DNA from: Trichaptum fuscoviolaceum
Taxonomy: Eukaryota; Basidiomycota; Agaricomycetes; Hymenochaetales; Trichaptaceae
Direction: 5' to 3'
NCBI GenBank assembly: GCA_910574455.1
Contig: CAJSYZ010000007.1
Coordinates: forward strand, 744,001 to 808,000
Length of the DNA: 64,000 nt
Position 1 is the first letter of the stretch, and every line of letters begins with the position of its first letter. The translations under genes and the position numbers were made by a program. The notes under the pieces were generated by a model. It ran no database searches. It had not been told where the DNA came from and saw only the letters and a list, made by a program, of their open reading frames with translations. Shown one piece after another: positions 1-11,363 of the stretch.

Positions 1-1005
1 GTGCGTAACGCGATTGCTTCAGATGAATATCCTCTGATCATATCAATAGCTTCAACCGGGAAGATATCCGAGAGCTTGCACCTGAGATCATTAACACCTT
101 ACTCGCAAAGATTGAGGCGGGTGGGACGCCGGTGAAAGTTGCAGAAAACGATTATCTAATGAAATGTAAGTTCACTATTTTCTCGAGAATATTCGGTTCT
201 TAATCCTATCTGTGCCACCCTCAGGTGTCATGCATGTTATTCTGACCGTGAGGTCGGCGATAGCCTCAGAACATGAACGACTGCTACATCGTCTCGTCGC
301 TATCCTTGCTGCGATCTGCAAAAATCCAAGCAATCCGAACTTTGATCAATATATCTTCGAGAGTATCTCTGTTTTGATTAGGTGAGAAATCTTCAAATCA
401 AAAAATGCAACATGTTCTGATTGTTGACTTATACAAGGTTTACGGTCGGCTCATCGTGTCAAACACTGACAACATTCGAACAGGCTCTGTTTGGCCCATT
501 TACAATCATTCTACAGCAGGACATCGATCGTGAGTAGCCTTCCTTTTCCCACCTACCAAAACTGACCACTCATCTACACAGAATTCATTCCGTATATCTT
601 CCGAAACTACTCGCAGATGCTCGAGCTCCACGACGGCGATGTTCCTCCCGATTACCGCTTCATCCTCCCCTTCCTCCTCCAGCCCGCCTCTTGGGCACAA
701 AAAGGCTCTATTCCCGCCCTCGCCCGCCTCGATGCCGTGCAATTGGCGCAAACCAGCCAGTTCACGGCCATCCTGGCCGTCGTGCAACAGAAACTCATCC
801 CGACACGTGTCAACGATGCATGGGGCTTCGAGCTGCTGCAGAGTGTCGAGAAGTACATATCGAGCGCGACGTTGAAGCCGCTAATGAAGAGTGTGGTGAT
901 GTTGCACTTGACAGACGGCCCGGACGGACGCATATGTCTATGACCTAGTTTACTTTTTTGCATTCATCATGGCAAACCCAGTGGACGGTATCAGCAACCG
1001 TAGGA
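1..1005 (+). pseudogene. CSE1: CSE1 exportin (importin-alpha re-exporter), 3' half, broken
   Basis: CSE1/CAS is the karyopherin that returns importin-alpha from nucleus to cytoplasm with Ran-GTP. Four exons can be read: up to 165, 225-381, 438-529 and 582 onward, separated by GT-AG introns of about 50-60 bp. Recognisable HEAT-repeat stretches include LLAKIEAGGTPVKVAENDYL, EFIPYIFRNYSQMLELH and FILPFLLQPASW, which match the middle to C-terminal half of the family. A small deletion near 907-915 breaks the frame. The other frame then continues the family pattern (YVYDLVYFFAFIMANPVDG) up to about 1005, where similarity stops roughly 230-260 residues before the usual C-terminus. The 5' part would lie left of the window. 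The gene therefore looks dead or truncated. Separate 5' fragments of the same gene sit at 28968-34920 on the opposite strand. Confidence 0.85.
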
Positions 1006-1501
1006 TGCCTCCCTTCCATTCATAAAATAAATACCACAAATTATAATCATTATCACATATATATCATATATAAAATTTCAATATATTCTCAATCTAATGA
1101 AATAATCCAAACCTGGGTAGCGGGCTCTGCTGTGCACCCACAGCGTTCGCAATTATGTAATAAAAGAGAAAGATAATACCATATACATTACTTAAGCATG
1201 CAATTCAGTAACGTCATAGGAGACAACGTTGGACAAGGTTGCACGAAAAAGGTACGATCAGATATTGAGCATAAAACCCAAAACAATGAAGTAAAAGTAG
1301 ATAAGACAGAAAATTTACCACGAATGGTACGTAAAGGAACAGGACAAAGCTATGCACGGAGAGTATCACAAGAGAGAAAGGAGGCACGAGATAAGAGGAA
1401 AATGTATGATTGGCTGAAGCGTGAGAGTTTGCTTACTTTCTGTAACGATGATTTAGAGTTCACGTCCACACAGCCCTCCCTCAGCTACGCTTCGTGTCGG
1501 G
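1006..1501. other. AT-rich spacer, no gene recognised
   Basis: This stretch holds no supported gene. An open frame at 1198-1545 has lysine-rich, low-complexity composition, no family resemblance, and runs into the inverted repeat. Positions 1113-1133 match, in reverse, part of a short hairpin-ended repeat found at 27189-27209, 28602-28659 and 30916-30973. Confidence 0.5.
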
Positions 1502-1547
1502 GAATGCTATTCACCCCCAGGATTTGCGACGCAAACTGCACGTGACA
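1502..1547 (+). repeat. 46-bp inverted repeat, left copy (candidate MULE terminus)
   Basis: A perfect 46-base inverted match to 27081-27126. It begins GAATGCTATTC and ends CGTGACA. The right copy lies about 130 bp upstream of the MULE transposase start, the usual place for a MULE terminal inverted repeat. No matching 8-10 bp target duplication was found outside the two copies. Confidence 0.6.
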
Positions 1548-2083
1548 TAGCTATATTCAGTATGGTCTTCTCACATAGGTCACGTTACATGAAGCGCCCG
1601 CAACCAAGCGCGCCGACTCAAATCGCGCGCGAGATGTTTGATAACTAAGCTTTTCTCACACGCAGACCAACATACATGGTTGCCACGTCCGTCGTCACCC
1701 TCCATACCCCTCTTGCAAGTGCTGGAAAGTGGAGGGGGGCAAGGTGGCTAGGCAGGGCACTTTCGTGCTTACGGACTAGGCGTTGAACCCGAATGTCCGC
1801 TTGGCCATCGACCGTTTGAGTTCGTCCCGGACACACGGTCATGCTCTTCTTTACAATCCTCACTTTGCTTCGGGAGATCTTCCTCTTCTCTTCAAGTCCA
1901 AACCAGTAAGTCTCATAAATATGCCTTCATTCTACATATTCGAGGCCAATCTAATGCATTCTTTCTTACAGTTAATTATGTTTGACTATCACTTTTGCTT
2001 ATTAGATCAGTACTCGGACTTGTGACCCGTGTCACCAAGGCTTATCGCATCAACAACGCCAGCAGCCATGCAACCGGACGCCT
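1548..2083. other. Spacer inside the inverted-repeat block, no gene recognised
   Basis: Short open frames on both strands here have no recognisable family and no coherent intron chain. It may be upstream sequence brought along with the ING fragment that follows, but nothing in the bases proves it. Confidence 0.4.
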
Positions 2084-2545
2084 CCTCCTAATATCTTATT
2101 CTGCTTGCATGACACAGACTATGTGCAGACGCTCGACTCCCTCCCTTTTGACCTCTCCCGCATCTTTGCCAACCTGCACGAGCTCAACGCCATTCTCACG
2201 TCGACCGTTACCCCTCTGACCTCGAAAATCTACAAACTTATTGAACCCATCAAGGCCCACTCAGCTTTGTGTGAAGAATGTCTGTGGCCGCTCGGAGAGA
2301 TTGAGGATGAGGCGCAGAAGGTGTGCTCAGGTGTGGGGGACAAGATTTGTATTGCAACAACGACAACGAGCTCCGTGGGCAATCATCATACCTCAGCAAC
2401 CTCGTCTCCGCCTTCCTCGACTTCCAGCCCTATTCTCTCGTCTAAAGGACGACGTACCCACATGTGAGCACGATGGCGAACTTGATGCCGACGAACTATG
2501 AGACAGGACGAAGGTGGCGTGCACCGAACAATTGCGCCTGCACCA
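2084..2545 (+). pseudogene. ING-family (inhibitor of growth) N-terminal fragment
   Basis: ING proteins are subunits of histone acetyltransferase and deacetylase complexes, with an N-terminal helical ING domain and a C-terminal PHD finger. The sequence around 2105-2350 shows the ING-domain pattern (DYVQTLDSLPFDLSRIFANL, then EIEDEAQKV and GDKICIAT). After a frame change a second family-like patch appears at 2440-2540 (STMANLMPTNYETGRRWRAP), the linker that usually follows the ING domain in basidiomycete homologues. There is no ATG start, at least one frame is lost near 2350-2440, and no PHD finger (Cys4-His-Cys3) follows. It joins an F-box-like fragment almost directly at about 2550. It is a captured or rearranged gene piece and not a working gene. 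Confidence 0.6.
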
Positions 2546-2975
2546 AAGGATGTGCTGTGTGCCCGATGACCGCCTTCTCGCCAACTGCGCGCTTGTCTAC
2601 CAGGTGTGATCATCTCCAGCACAGCGGCTGCTTCCCTGTCGCGTCTCTGCACTCAGAGACTGCCTGCAAGACCTTCGCATGCGCTGTCGACCGCAAGACA
2701 AGCCGCGGCCGCGAGCTCGGTGATGTCCTTCCAAATCTGTCCATGACACTCGACCGCAACCACCCCAATCAAACTCCCTACCACTCCTTTGCACGCGTAG
2801 TCGTCATATATCCCATCCTCTACGAACTCGACATCTCGCTCTATGGCCGCGGTGTGCCTAGGCATCAGACGGAGGGCGCCCTTGGCGAAGCACGCATGCA
2901 AGACAGTTCCATCATTCAACACCGGAACCTTGGCCTTATTACGCTCTGGACTGCAGATTTGTGCGTTAGGTGATG
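2546..2975 (+). pseudogene. F-box-like family fragment 1
   Basis: Conceptual translation across frames gives the pattern of a large basidiomycete F-box/LRR-like family: a DDRLLANCALV-type start, then SLHSETACKTFACAVDRKT, LDRNHPNQ, SFARVVV, LYELDISLYGRGVP and QTEGALGEARM. The same blocks recur in hAT copy 2 (13320-13680), so both derive from one host gene family. Frame changes and missing ends show that it is a relic. F-box proteins normally act as substrate receptors of SCF ubiquitin ligases, but no function can be claimed for this fragment. Confidence 0.5.
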
Positions 2976-3014
2976 GTGGTCAACAGAGACCACGAGGTGG
3001 CCCTCAACTAATCG

Positions 3015-3240
3015 TGTGCCCGATGACCGCTTCTTGCCAACTGCGCGCTTGTCCGCTGGCTATGCATGGTTGGCTCCAGCACAGCTTTTCCACCACGTCA
3101 CCCTGCGCTCAGAGACTATCTACAACTCCTGCGCTCGCATGGTTGACCGCAAGACAGAATGCGGCCGCAAGCATTCGCACGCGCAGTCGTCGTATGTCCC
3201 TACCTCCATGAGCTATTGACCTCAGCAACCTTGTCGGCCC
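3015..3240 (+). pseudogene. F-box-like family fragment 2
   Basis: A second partial copy of the same N-terminal block: a DDRFLPTARLS-type start followed by WLAPAQLFHHVTLRSETIYN and MVDRKTECGRK. It lies downstream of fragment 1 in the same orientation. The two together look like a local duplication inside the block bounded by the 46-bp inverted repeats. No start codon context, no intron chain and no C-terminal leucine-rich part are present. Confidence 0.45.
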
Positions 3241-3887
3241 TCATCCAAAGAAGTATGTTTGCTAGCTCAATGGTAATCTTTCTCCAGAACTGACTGGGTA
3301 CCGTTACCTTCCAGATCTATATTCTCTGTATTCTTATACAGACTGACCGAGAACACCTCTATGTGGTTGTTATATATCATATTGTTATGAGAATAATTGA
3401 TGTATAAATGAAATAATCAAAATATGTGGTCAAATGACTCAAACAGGAGAGGATGCTCTTGATGGATTTGGTGAGGAGCTGGGCATGTATCCCATAAGGT
3501 ATCTTGACTTTCGAGACTCCTGCGCATTTCGGGGCCATGTTGTGTCACGAACACGGCCAGTCCTTTCCAGCCACCGGACTGCTGCTACAAGTGCACTAGC
3601 ATCCTTTCCAAATCCGGACCCGGTCAGACGTTGGGTCCACATAGCATTTCTTTGCTCAACCTGCCTATCAATAATGTCAGCACATTCTCAAAGGTCCTTG
3701 GCCAGTTGGTTAAGGTGCTCAAAACTCCGTTCGATCTATTGTGCATTAGTGAGCTATTTCCTTTTATGGAAATGTAAGCTACTCACTGCTTCATCGTCAT
3801 CAGAGTCACCTACACGAGTAACAGCAGGCTCCCTTGTCTCACTTACTGTCGGGATCCCCCAGGACCCCAACATGTCTAAGGCAATCC

Positions 3888-4717
3888 TGTTACGACCGTC
3901 GGGAATTGTAGCGGGAAACAGTTTCGGGAAACTGGAATTCGCGACAAGAACCCGCGTTCGGGAATCTGGATTCGCGACTGGGAACGAGCGTGGGAATTCA
4001 GGCGGGAAACGCGCGGGATTCTATCCAGGCGCGTCGCGGGATTCTCAAGGCCAGCTAGGACTCTTCACTGCTTTGAACGTCAAGTAAGCGGATCCCTAAG
4101 GAAGCACTCCACAAGTAAGTATTGCGCAAATAACTACACAGGAGAAAAGAGAGAGATTGCACCTAAGGAAGCACTCCACAAGAGGTCAAAAGTGGGGTGC
4201 TCCTTACGATGCCTACAGCTATTTATCTACTTCGTAAAGACTGTATAGTTAATCTACGCTAAGTGTCCTTGCGCAATGCGCACCTATCTACTACAAACGA
4301 TACATGCTACGACCGCACTGCTAGGCATGTCTATCCCGTCTCTCCAGATGGCTACGGCCTGTCCGTGGACGTCAGCGTCCGGTCCGGGGCCGCGACTAGC
4401 CAGACTAGGTATGCCAGACTGTTGCAGGTCGTCACCTTGAGGTACTAACGGATTAATGAGCGTATGTTGATAAGTGAATGTACGTGTGCCGTGGCGGGTC
4501 GTCGTAAATGAATGTGTGTATGCGTGCATGGTGGTCGGGACGGTGGTGCGGGATAGGTCACGTGAGCGGGGGATCTTGCGGGGGATCGTGCGAGTCGGGA
4601 AAGGGGTTTCGCGCGGGGAATCCAATGGCGGGATTCTCCCCGCGGGATTGTCTGCTCATGTCGGGATCCTTGGCGGGAAAGTGCGGGAAATGAGAAAAGG
4701 GGCCTGGGATCTCGACA
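3888..4717 (-). repeat. Gypsy-1 3' LTR
   Basis: 830 bp, TG...CA. On the minus strand it holds the TATA-like box, the ACTTTTGACCT motif (plus-strand 4183-4193) and many GGGAATC-type words. The pol reading frame runs about 160 bases into it. Confidence 0.92.
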
Positions 4718-4734
4718 TTACCCCCCTCCAAAGG
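4718..4734 (-). other. Gypsy-1 polypurine tract
   Basis: On the minus strand the sequence CCTTTGGAGGGGGGTAA abuts the 3' LTR. This is the expected second-strand primer site. The same tract is present at 15938 in Gypsy-2 and at 62389 in the third Gypsy-1 copy. Confidence 0.85.
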
Positions 4735-6927
4735 CGCAACTCCGGGGCGCCAAGCTTGAATCTTGCTCAGGTCACAGAGCTCGATAGCGTTGACTTCTCG
4801 AGGGGCGTCCGGGTGTTTTCGATAGAAACTGCGAATTTTAGCCTTTGCATTACCCATATCCTTTGCGGGAATCCATGTATCTTCCGCGCTCGAATATCCC
4901 TTCCATCGTACCAAATATTCAAACCTCCGTCTAAACCGTCTAGCGTCCAGTACCTCTTCCACCTCGTATTCCAGATCTCCTTCTACTTCGACTGGGGGCG
5001 GCGGGGGTTGCGTTCGACCGGGAATGTCGTCTTCGTGGTATGGCGAGAGCAGCGACACGTGAAATACGGGATGAATCTTCAGCGACGCGGGGAGTTCGAG
5101 TTCGTAGGTGAGGTCACTTAGCTTTGCCTTCACTTTATACGGCCCTAGTCGTTTCGGTAATAATTTGCGCGCTCCCGGTCGCCGAACGTTCGTCGCCTCG
5201 AGCCATACTTTATCCCCGACTGCGTACTGCGGGGCCTCGTTCCTGGCCTGATCGTAGTGCTGCTTCATGCGCTCTGCCGCAACCTCCAAAGCCGCTCTTG
5301 CCTCTTCCTGTGCCTGCTGAAGCTCCTGTAGTCGTGCGTCCGCGGCGGGGACCGTGGACAGGCCGTCGCTCGGGGCAATCGTGAATTCGGGATTGTAGCC
5401 GTAGACGAGCGCGAACGGGGATTGTCGTGTTGCCGCGTGCGCTTTCGTGTTGTGCGCGAATTCTGCCATCGGGAGTAATCCGGCCCAGTTTTCTTGTCGT
5501 GTATCTATGAAAGCCCGTAAATATTGTTCCAGCTCTTGGTTTACCCTTTCGGTTTGCCCATCCGTCTGCGGGTGATATGCAGTCGACGTGGTACCCTTGA
5601 TACCGAGTCGGGAAAAAAGGGCTTTCATGAATTGCGCGACAAACTGTGGTCCTCGGTCGGATATGATCTGGCGGGGGGTTCCGTGCAGCTTCCAGACGTG
5701 TTGCAGGAAGAGTTCTGCAGTTTCTGGTGCATCGACATCAGACGTGGTCGGGATAAAATGCGCTTGCTTGGTGAGACGGTCGACCACCACGAAAATTGCG
5801 TCGTAATCCTCAGATCGGGGGAGCTGGGTGATGAAATCGCACGAAATCGCCTGCCAGGGGCCCTGCGGGATTTCGTTCGGTTGCAGGAGTCCTACCGGGC
5901 GTTGGGATCGGTTCTTCGTGCGTGCGCAGGTATCGCATCCCGAAACGTATCGTTCTACGAAGTTAGACATCCCGGGCCACCAGTAGTTGCGGCTTACCAT
6001 CTCAAACGTTTTCCAACGTCCAGGATGTCCGGCGGGGAGACTGTCGTGGTAAGTCTTCACCACATCCCGGCGAATGGTCTCGTCTTTCGGGACGTAAACC
6101 TTACCCTGGTACAGGATGAGGCCTTCCTCGGTGCTCCAGTCCTCAAGTTCCTTGGTCAGGACTCGAGGCGCTTTGGACTTGACCAGCTCGATCGCGTCCA
6201 CCAGTTCGTCTTCATATTGATCTGACTTACGAATGCGTCGTAGGAGGGCCTGATCCCCGTGTACCTGCGTCATTCCCCGACGAATTGCCTTTAGTCAAAA
6301 CATTTCGGGGGTCAAGAGGGTCCGTCCCGTGTTGTCTTCGCCTTCGGGTTGAAGATCGACGCGTCGTGACATGGCGTCGGGTTTGCCCCCGAGTCGCCCT
6401 GGGCGATGGCGAATCGTAAAATCGAAGCGGGTGAGGAACAGACTCCACCGGGCTTGGCGTCGCGTCAGCGTTCGGGATTCAGAGAAATATAGCAGATTCT
6501 TGTGGTCAGACACAATATCGAGTTTATGACTCGCACCTTCGAGATAATGTCGCCACTCGTCAAGAGCTCGAATAATCGCGAGTAGCTCCTTGTCATAAAT
6601 CTCGTAGTTGCGTTCCGCATCGTTGAGGGATTTCGAGAAAAAGGCGACCGGATGTATCAGCCCGTCGTCGCCTTCCTGGGACAAGACCGCGCCAGTCGCG
6701 AAATCAGAGGCGTCGCATTCCACGATGAATTGTTGCGACATGTCTGGCATCATCAGGACGGGGGCGGTCGTGAACATGCGCTTGAGATAGTCGAAAGCGA
6801 ACTGCTGGTTTTCTGTCCAGGCCCAGCGAACGTCCTTCTTCAGCAGCGTCGTGAGCGGTTTGACGATGTGCGAGAAATCCCGAATGAAGCGTCGATAGAA
6901 ATTCGCGAACCCGAGGAAGGCTTGAAT

Positions 6928-8509
6928 TAGAGCATGACACGGGTGCACCTGCAGGTGTACCCGGATCCGCGAAGCGCAGGTACCTGCGCAAAAAAACTGA
7001 TACCTGGATCCGACCCGGAACCGTGGGAAACGGATCCGGGTCTACCTGGACCCGTTACCTGCAGGTATTGCAGGTACCTGATAGGACCTGCAGGTAATAA
7101 TAGTAAGTAATGTAATAACAAGATAAAATAAACAATACAACATACCATCTGTGTTTCTGAGGAGTCCTGCATGGTCTGGGCCGCGTCATCCACTAAGGCA
7201 AGGTGACCCCGAAGGCAGGGAAGTTGATTTCTTCAAGCTGCGGAAGGGACGAGAGCGCGTTGCTGAGCACGGGCTCGAGGACGGAGATGCCAACATTCGC
7301 GCTGAGGTCTGATTGGTGAACTCGGGACACAGCTTGTAGCCCTTCTATGAAATCGCGCAATCCGCTGGTCGCCATGTCTGGAGGACGATGAGCTGTAGCT
7401 TCTTGAGATGGCTATGCATGAACAGCCTTGCAAAGGCGAATGCACATCATCAACCACAACCTTAACAAGACGATCGAGGTTCGGAAGCAGTGTGAGTCGA
7501 GGACGCATTGCCGAGAGAAGAAGGAAACGCACCGTGTCCCGCTCGCCATCCTCCAAAGGCCCTAGCAATTGCAGTAGAGTCAAGACATTCGATATGTTCC
7601 TCCATAACTTGTTGTTTGCACCCTTCTCCCACGAACGACATACGCAAGCTGCTCTTGCTATGCTTTTCGTCAATTAGTTCTCCAGTACTATAGTCAAGAT
7701 GTCTGGTAGCTGTAGAGCGCGGTGCATGGCGTGAAGACGTGTGCGAAGGTGCGCGGTCCACTGCGAAGGCGAAAGACTTGCAGGCGGTTTCTGCGCGCAG
7801 ACGCGTCGCAAACTTGGCGAGGAGGCGGTCATCGGGCTCGAGGTCGTTATCGCAGTTGGCAAGGCCTAGGGGATCAAGTATAATAGGGGGTTACGACGGT
7901 GGAAGTTGGCTGACGACGCGTACCGCTTGTGGCACGGCTTCATGAGTCCAGACGACGGTGGGTGTTGCGGTTGCCGGACGAGCAGCAGCATGTCGAGGGC
8001 GACAAGCGGCTGTGGTCTCGCGGTCTCGCGAAGAGAGCGCGGCGGGCGGGAGGACGCTGACAAGCGCGCAGTTGGTGAGGAGGCGGTCATGGCGCACGTT
8101 GTCGTCGTAGTAGGCGGCTGTCCGAGCGCAGATGCGTCGCAGACCAGCGCGCAGTTGGCGCGGAGGCGGTCATCGGGCTCGAGGTTGTCGTTGTAGTCAG
8201 CGGGGCCAAAGGATTAAGTATAACTTCCATAGGGAGCTTCGAGAGAGCTCAGGAGTGGCCATGTCGAGTAGAATGTAGGTGAAAGTAATGGTACATCGTT
8301 GCGTTCGTCGCACTCAAGATGAGTGCACGTGATTTACCGGGTACTTGCAGGTACCCGGCCAGGTACCTGGGCAAAAAAAAATCCAAACCTGGATCCGCAG
8401 GTAAGCGTGGGAACCAGGTACCTGCACACAGGTGCACCTGGAACCGCAGGTATTTGAGTGCAGGTACCTGCAGGTACCCACGGGTGACCTGCACCCGTGT
8501 CATGCTCTA
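6928..8509. mobile_element. Non-autonomous hAT element, copy 1 (1582 bp)
   Basis: Terminal inverted repeats begin TAGAGCATGACACGGG. An 8-bp target duplication GCTTGAAT (6920-6927, 8510-8517) lies in Gypsy-1 pol, and the uninterrupted frame is seen in Gypsy-2. Eight-base duplications and this TIR type point to the hAT superfamily. Both ends (about 170-200 bp) are packed with CAGGTACCTG and CTGCAGGT words, likely transposase-binding subterminal repeats. There is no transposase. The interior carries pieces of F-box genes: an F-box/LRR 5' fragment at 7193-7680 and DDRLLANCALV-type scraps at about 7870-8200. Confidence 0.88.
7193..7680 (-). pseudogene. F-box/LRR gene fragment carried by hAT copy 1
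   Basis: On the minus strand the text reads like the start of a fungal F-box/LRR protein: ARAACVCRSWEKGANNKLWR and NVLTLLQLLGPLE, then in a shifted frame LRDFIEGLQAVSRVHQ and LSSLPQLEEINFP. The first part fits an F-box helix region and the second a leucine-rich repeat edge. A frame change near 7390-7400 and loss of the rest show it is a captured fragment. This is a different F-box gene from the one represented at 2546-3240 and in hAT copies 2 and 3. Confidence 0.55.
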
Positions 8510-10079
8510 GCTTGAATGTCTTTCACCTTTTTCGGGGTAGGCCAGTCGAGGACCGCCTGTACCTTGGCGGGATCCATCGCCACCTTTCCCTGCGAAATAA
8601 TCATCCCGAGATACTCGACGGAAGTCTGTTTGAATTTGCACTTTTCGGGTTTACAGAACAAGTCGTTTTCGCGCAGCCGCTTAAGGACTTCCCGTACGTG
8701 TTCCTCGTGCTGCAATTCATCTTCGGAAAAGATTAGCAAGTCGTCAAGATAGATGATCACGTATACTCCAATGAGATCTTTGAAGATATCGTTCATCATA
8801 TGCTGGAAGGTCGCCGGGGCATTCGTGAGCCCGAATGTCATCACCGTTGGTTCGAAATGTCCTGCCTGAGTCCGAAATGCGGCCTTCCACTCGTCGCCTT
8901 GCTTTAGTCGCACGTTGTGGTAGCCCCATCGCAAATCTAACGTCGTGAAAACCTTCGCCTTTTGCAGTGCGTCTACGAGTTCCATCGTGAGGGGAAGCGG
9001 GTATCGATTCTTGACCGTGATATCGTTCAGTCGTCGGTAATCGACTACCATGCGCAAGGTTCCGTCCTTTTTCTTGATAAAGAAGACGGGAGCCGCTGCA
9101 GGGGATTTCGAAGGTCGTATGTACCCTTTGCGCAGGTTTTCGTCAACGAATTCGCGAAGGGCGTCGCGTTCGGCCGGGGCCAACGGATAGATTGTGCTGT
9201 ACGGGGGAACTTTCCCGGGTTCTAGATCTATGGCGTGATCATACGGCTTGCGTAGTGGAAGCCTTTCGGATTCAACTTTCGAGAAAACGTCGGCAAACTC
9301 ACGAAATTCGGGGGGAACTAGTTCCTCGAAGGTTTTCTCGCCTTCCTTCACTGCTGACTTCTCAGCGATGGCCTGGGAGTGGGTGTACGAGGCGGCAATT
9401 TTGTACGCGAAGTGGTTGTCCGTCGTGACGAAGTAGGATTCAGCGTCGTGGTACTGGTCCCAATATTTTTCTGAGTACCGAAATCCTGGTGGGACAGCTT
9501 CCCATTCGGCCTGGGTCCTGTCGGGCCCCCAGGGGGTCTCGACTTCTTCTGCTATGGCGAGGCGGGGAAGCGGGACCAGGCGTTGCTGGTTGTCACACTG
9601 GGGCGGGCAGCGGTTGAGATCGACCACGTCGTTGGTCCAGTCAATGGTCGGGTTATGGTGCCGCAACCAGTCGATCCCCATGATAATATCGTCGTCGCCA
9701 ATATCCGCGACGGCCATGGTCAACTGTTCTAAGTGTCCCTTCATCTCGACGTTGAGGACTACTTCCTTGGTGATGCGTCCAATCGCGTTCGGGGAATTGT
9801 CCGCGTTGCGCAAAAGTATCGGGATTACCAAGTCCTGGGTCTGGAGTCCGTGTCGCGAAACGTAGCGGGAATTTATGAAAGTTCCCGACGCACCGCTGTC
9901 TAACATTACTGTGGCTAAGGCATCCGTTTTTCCGTCGCTAACCTGTACCGGGAACTTCAAATGTCGTCTAAGACGACGGTCTATTGTAGAGATGGTTAAA
10001 TACAAGGGACCATTATTAAGAGAGTTCTTCGGCCACAAGGGCGGTTGGGTCGTATAGGGCGCGACTGAGCAATACGACC

Positions 10080-11287
10080 CTACTGAAAATCCGCTGGGGG
10101 CGGGGCTTCGGGATTGTGAACGTTCTTGGCGGCGGGCGTCATGGCGGCGAATGCGTTCTGTAGCACGGACTGCTGCACATTCTGGACGTACTGTTCCGCC
10201 ATACGTTTGAGCGTTTCTTCGAACGACTGGAGCGCGGGGGGCGAGGGGCTCGACGGGGACGTGGATTTCGTAGCCTTTAGGTTTCGGGTTGGCGGTCGCG
10301 TTGGGCAATCGCTCACTAAATGGTCTTTCTCTCCGCAGTAGTAGCATAGTCCCTTACTCCTGCGCTCCCGGCACACCCTGTCAATCTCCATTGCGTTGGG
10401 ATCCTTCGTCGAGCTTGCGCCCGCAGTCGGGATCGTACGCGGAACTGAGCTAGTGGTGCCGGGATTGCTTCGGGGCGTAGCCGCTGGCTTTGATACTGGT
10501 CCATAGGCGTGTGCGAGCCTTAGCTTCTCGTCCGTCTCGGAAACCCAATTGACGTAGGCATCGAATTTCATATCCTTCGCCTCTGTGCTGGCGATGTGCT
10601 GGCGAACCTGGTCTTTGAGTCCCTTCCGGAACATGTCGAGGTAGATGACGTCCGTCGTTGCGTCCTTGGGCCACCCGGTGAGGGCTTGGAGGGCACGGAA
10701 TTGCGACGCAAACTCGGCGACCGTTCCTGTCTGGCGTAGTCGCATCAGCTTGTCGGCTGCGGCTTTGTCTGCATCGATTTCTCCGTAAGAGGCGCGAAGG
10801 GCGGTGAACAGGGCCTCCAGGCTGGCGGCTTCTGGCGGTGTCGGGATGTCCTGGAGTCGATCTAGAATAGGTCGTGCCCAGTCTTGCGCCGGCCCCCGCA
10901 GTAGCATCAGAGCGAATGCGACCTTGCGGGTTTCGTCTAGTCCCGGATGTTGTCCGAACAGGTGAGCTTAATCTGGTGAATCCAGTTCTCCAGCTTGGCT
11001 CGTTCGCCTTCGAAGGTGTCGGGAAGCTTCATCTTGAGCCCTGCTCCGCCCCCAGACGGGGAGGCGGGCTGGCTCGCGATTTGGGCTTCTAACGCCTGGT
11101 TGGCGTGCTTGAGCTGGGCGACTGTGTTCTGAACCTGATTGTGTTCGTTGACTAGCTTGGAGTAGCGTTTTTCGAGGGTGTCGAGGCGATCAAGGATGGG
11201 CTGGAGTTTGTCTTCCTCCATCGAGGAGCTCGGGGACGGGAAAGCGAAGGTATCTGCGAGTCCTCCCCATTCCTGGTGGGACGACAT
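10080..11287 (-). pseudogene. Gypsy-1 gag, frameshifted
   Basis: Starts at 11287 (MSSHQEWGGLADTF), with a coiled-coil-like stretch (LDTLEKRYSKLVNEHNQVQN). A one-base frame break near 10960-10970 follows: the first frame stops at 10937, while the homologous frame continues as GQHPGLDETRKVAFAL into LRGPAQDW. The C-terminal part has a CCHC zinc knuckle (CYYCGEKDHLVSDC, about 10300-10345) that binds element RNA in this family. It ends PPPADFQ at 10080. The last codons (GGATTTTCAG then TAG) allow a -1 slip on the T run into pol. The frameshift makes this copy defective. Confidence 0.85.
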
Positions 11288-11363
11288 CGCTGGTCGGCGG
11301 TACGGGTGCGGGGGTAGAAGTAAAGAGCGTGAGGGTGTCGAGTCCGAGCGGCGGTGAGCCAGG

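Larger units (their letters stand above)
4558..10104 (-). pseudogene. Gypsy-1 pol (protease-RT-RNaseH-integrase-chromodomain), broken
   Basis: Read right to left. The aspartic protease motif LDSGASGTF lies near 9890, the RT core with YLDDLLIFS near 8740, and RNase H with DASDFATGAVL near 6700. Integrase has a HHCC zinc finger (CDTCARTK, ~5940) and DDE residues in SCDFITQLP and ISDRGPQF. A chromodomain (YLVRWKGYSSAEDTW) lies near 4900. The frame enters in -1 relative to gag at about 10083. Breaks: the hAT at 6928-8509 interrupts the RT/RNase H junction between KDIQA and FLGFANF, and a TGA at about 6299 replaces a codon that is Arg in Gypsy-2. The last segment stays open through the polypurine tract and stops only at 4558, inside the 3' LTR. 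Chromodomains usually guide integration to modified histones. This copy cannot make a full polyprotein. Confidence 0.9.

Noticed and set aside
1198..1545. 115-codon Lys-rich frame
   Set aside because: Low complexity, no homologue recognised, and it overlaps the 46-bp inverted repeat.
3434..4087. 217-codon plus-strand frame spanning the LTR junction
   Set aside because: It is the antisense shadow of the MULE tail and then crosses into two LTRs. No real gene would span these recent insertion borders.
4263..4625. Small frames in the Gypsy-1 LTR, repeated identically at 11752-12114 and 61946-62296
   Set aside because: They repeat only because the LTR repeats, and differ in frame integrity in the older copy. 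No coding evidence apart from the pol tail on the minus strand.
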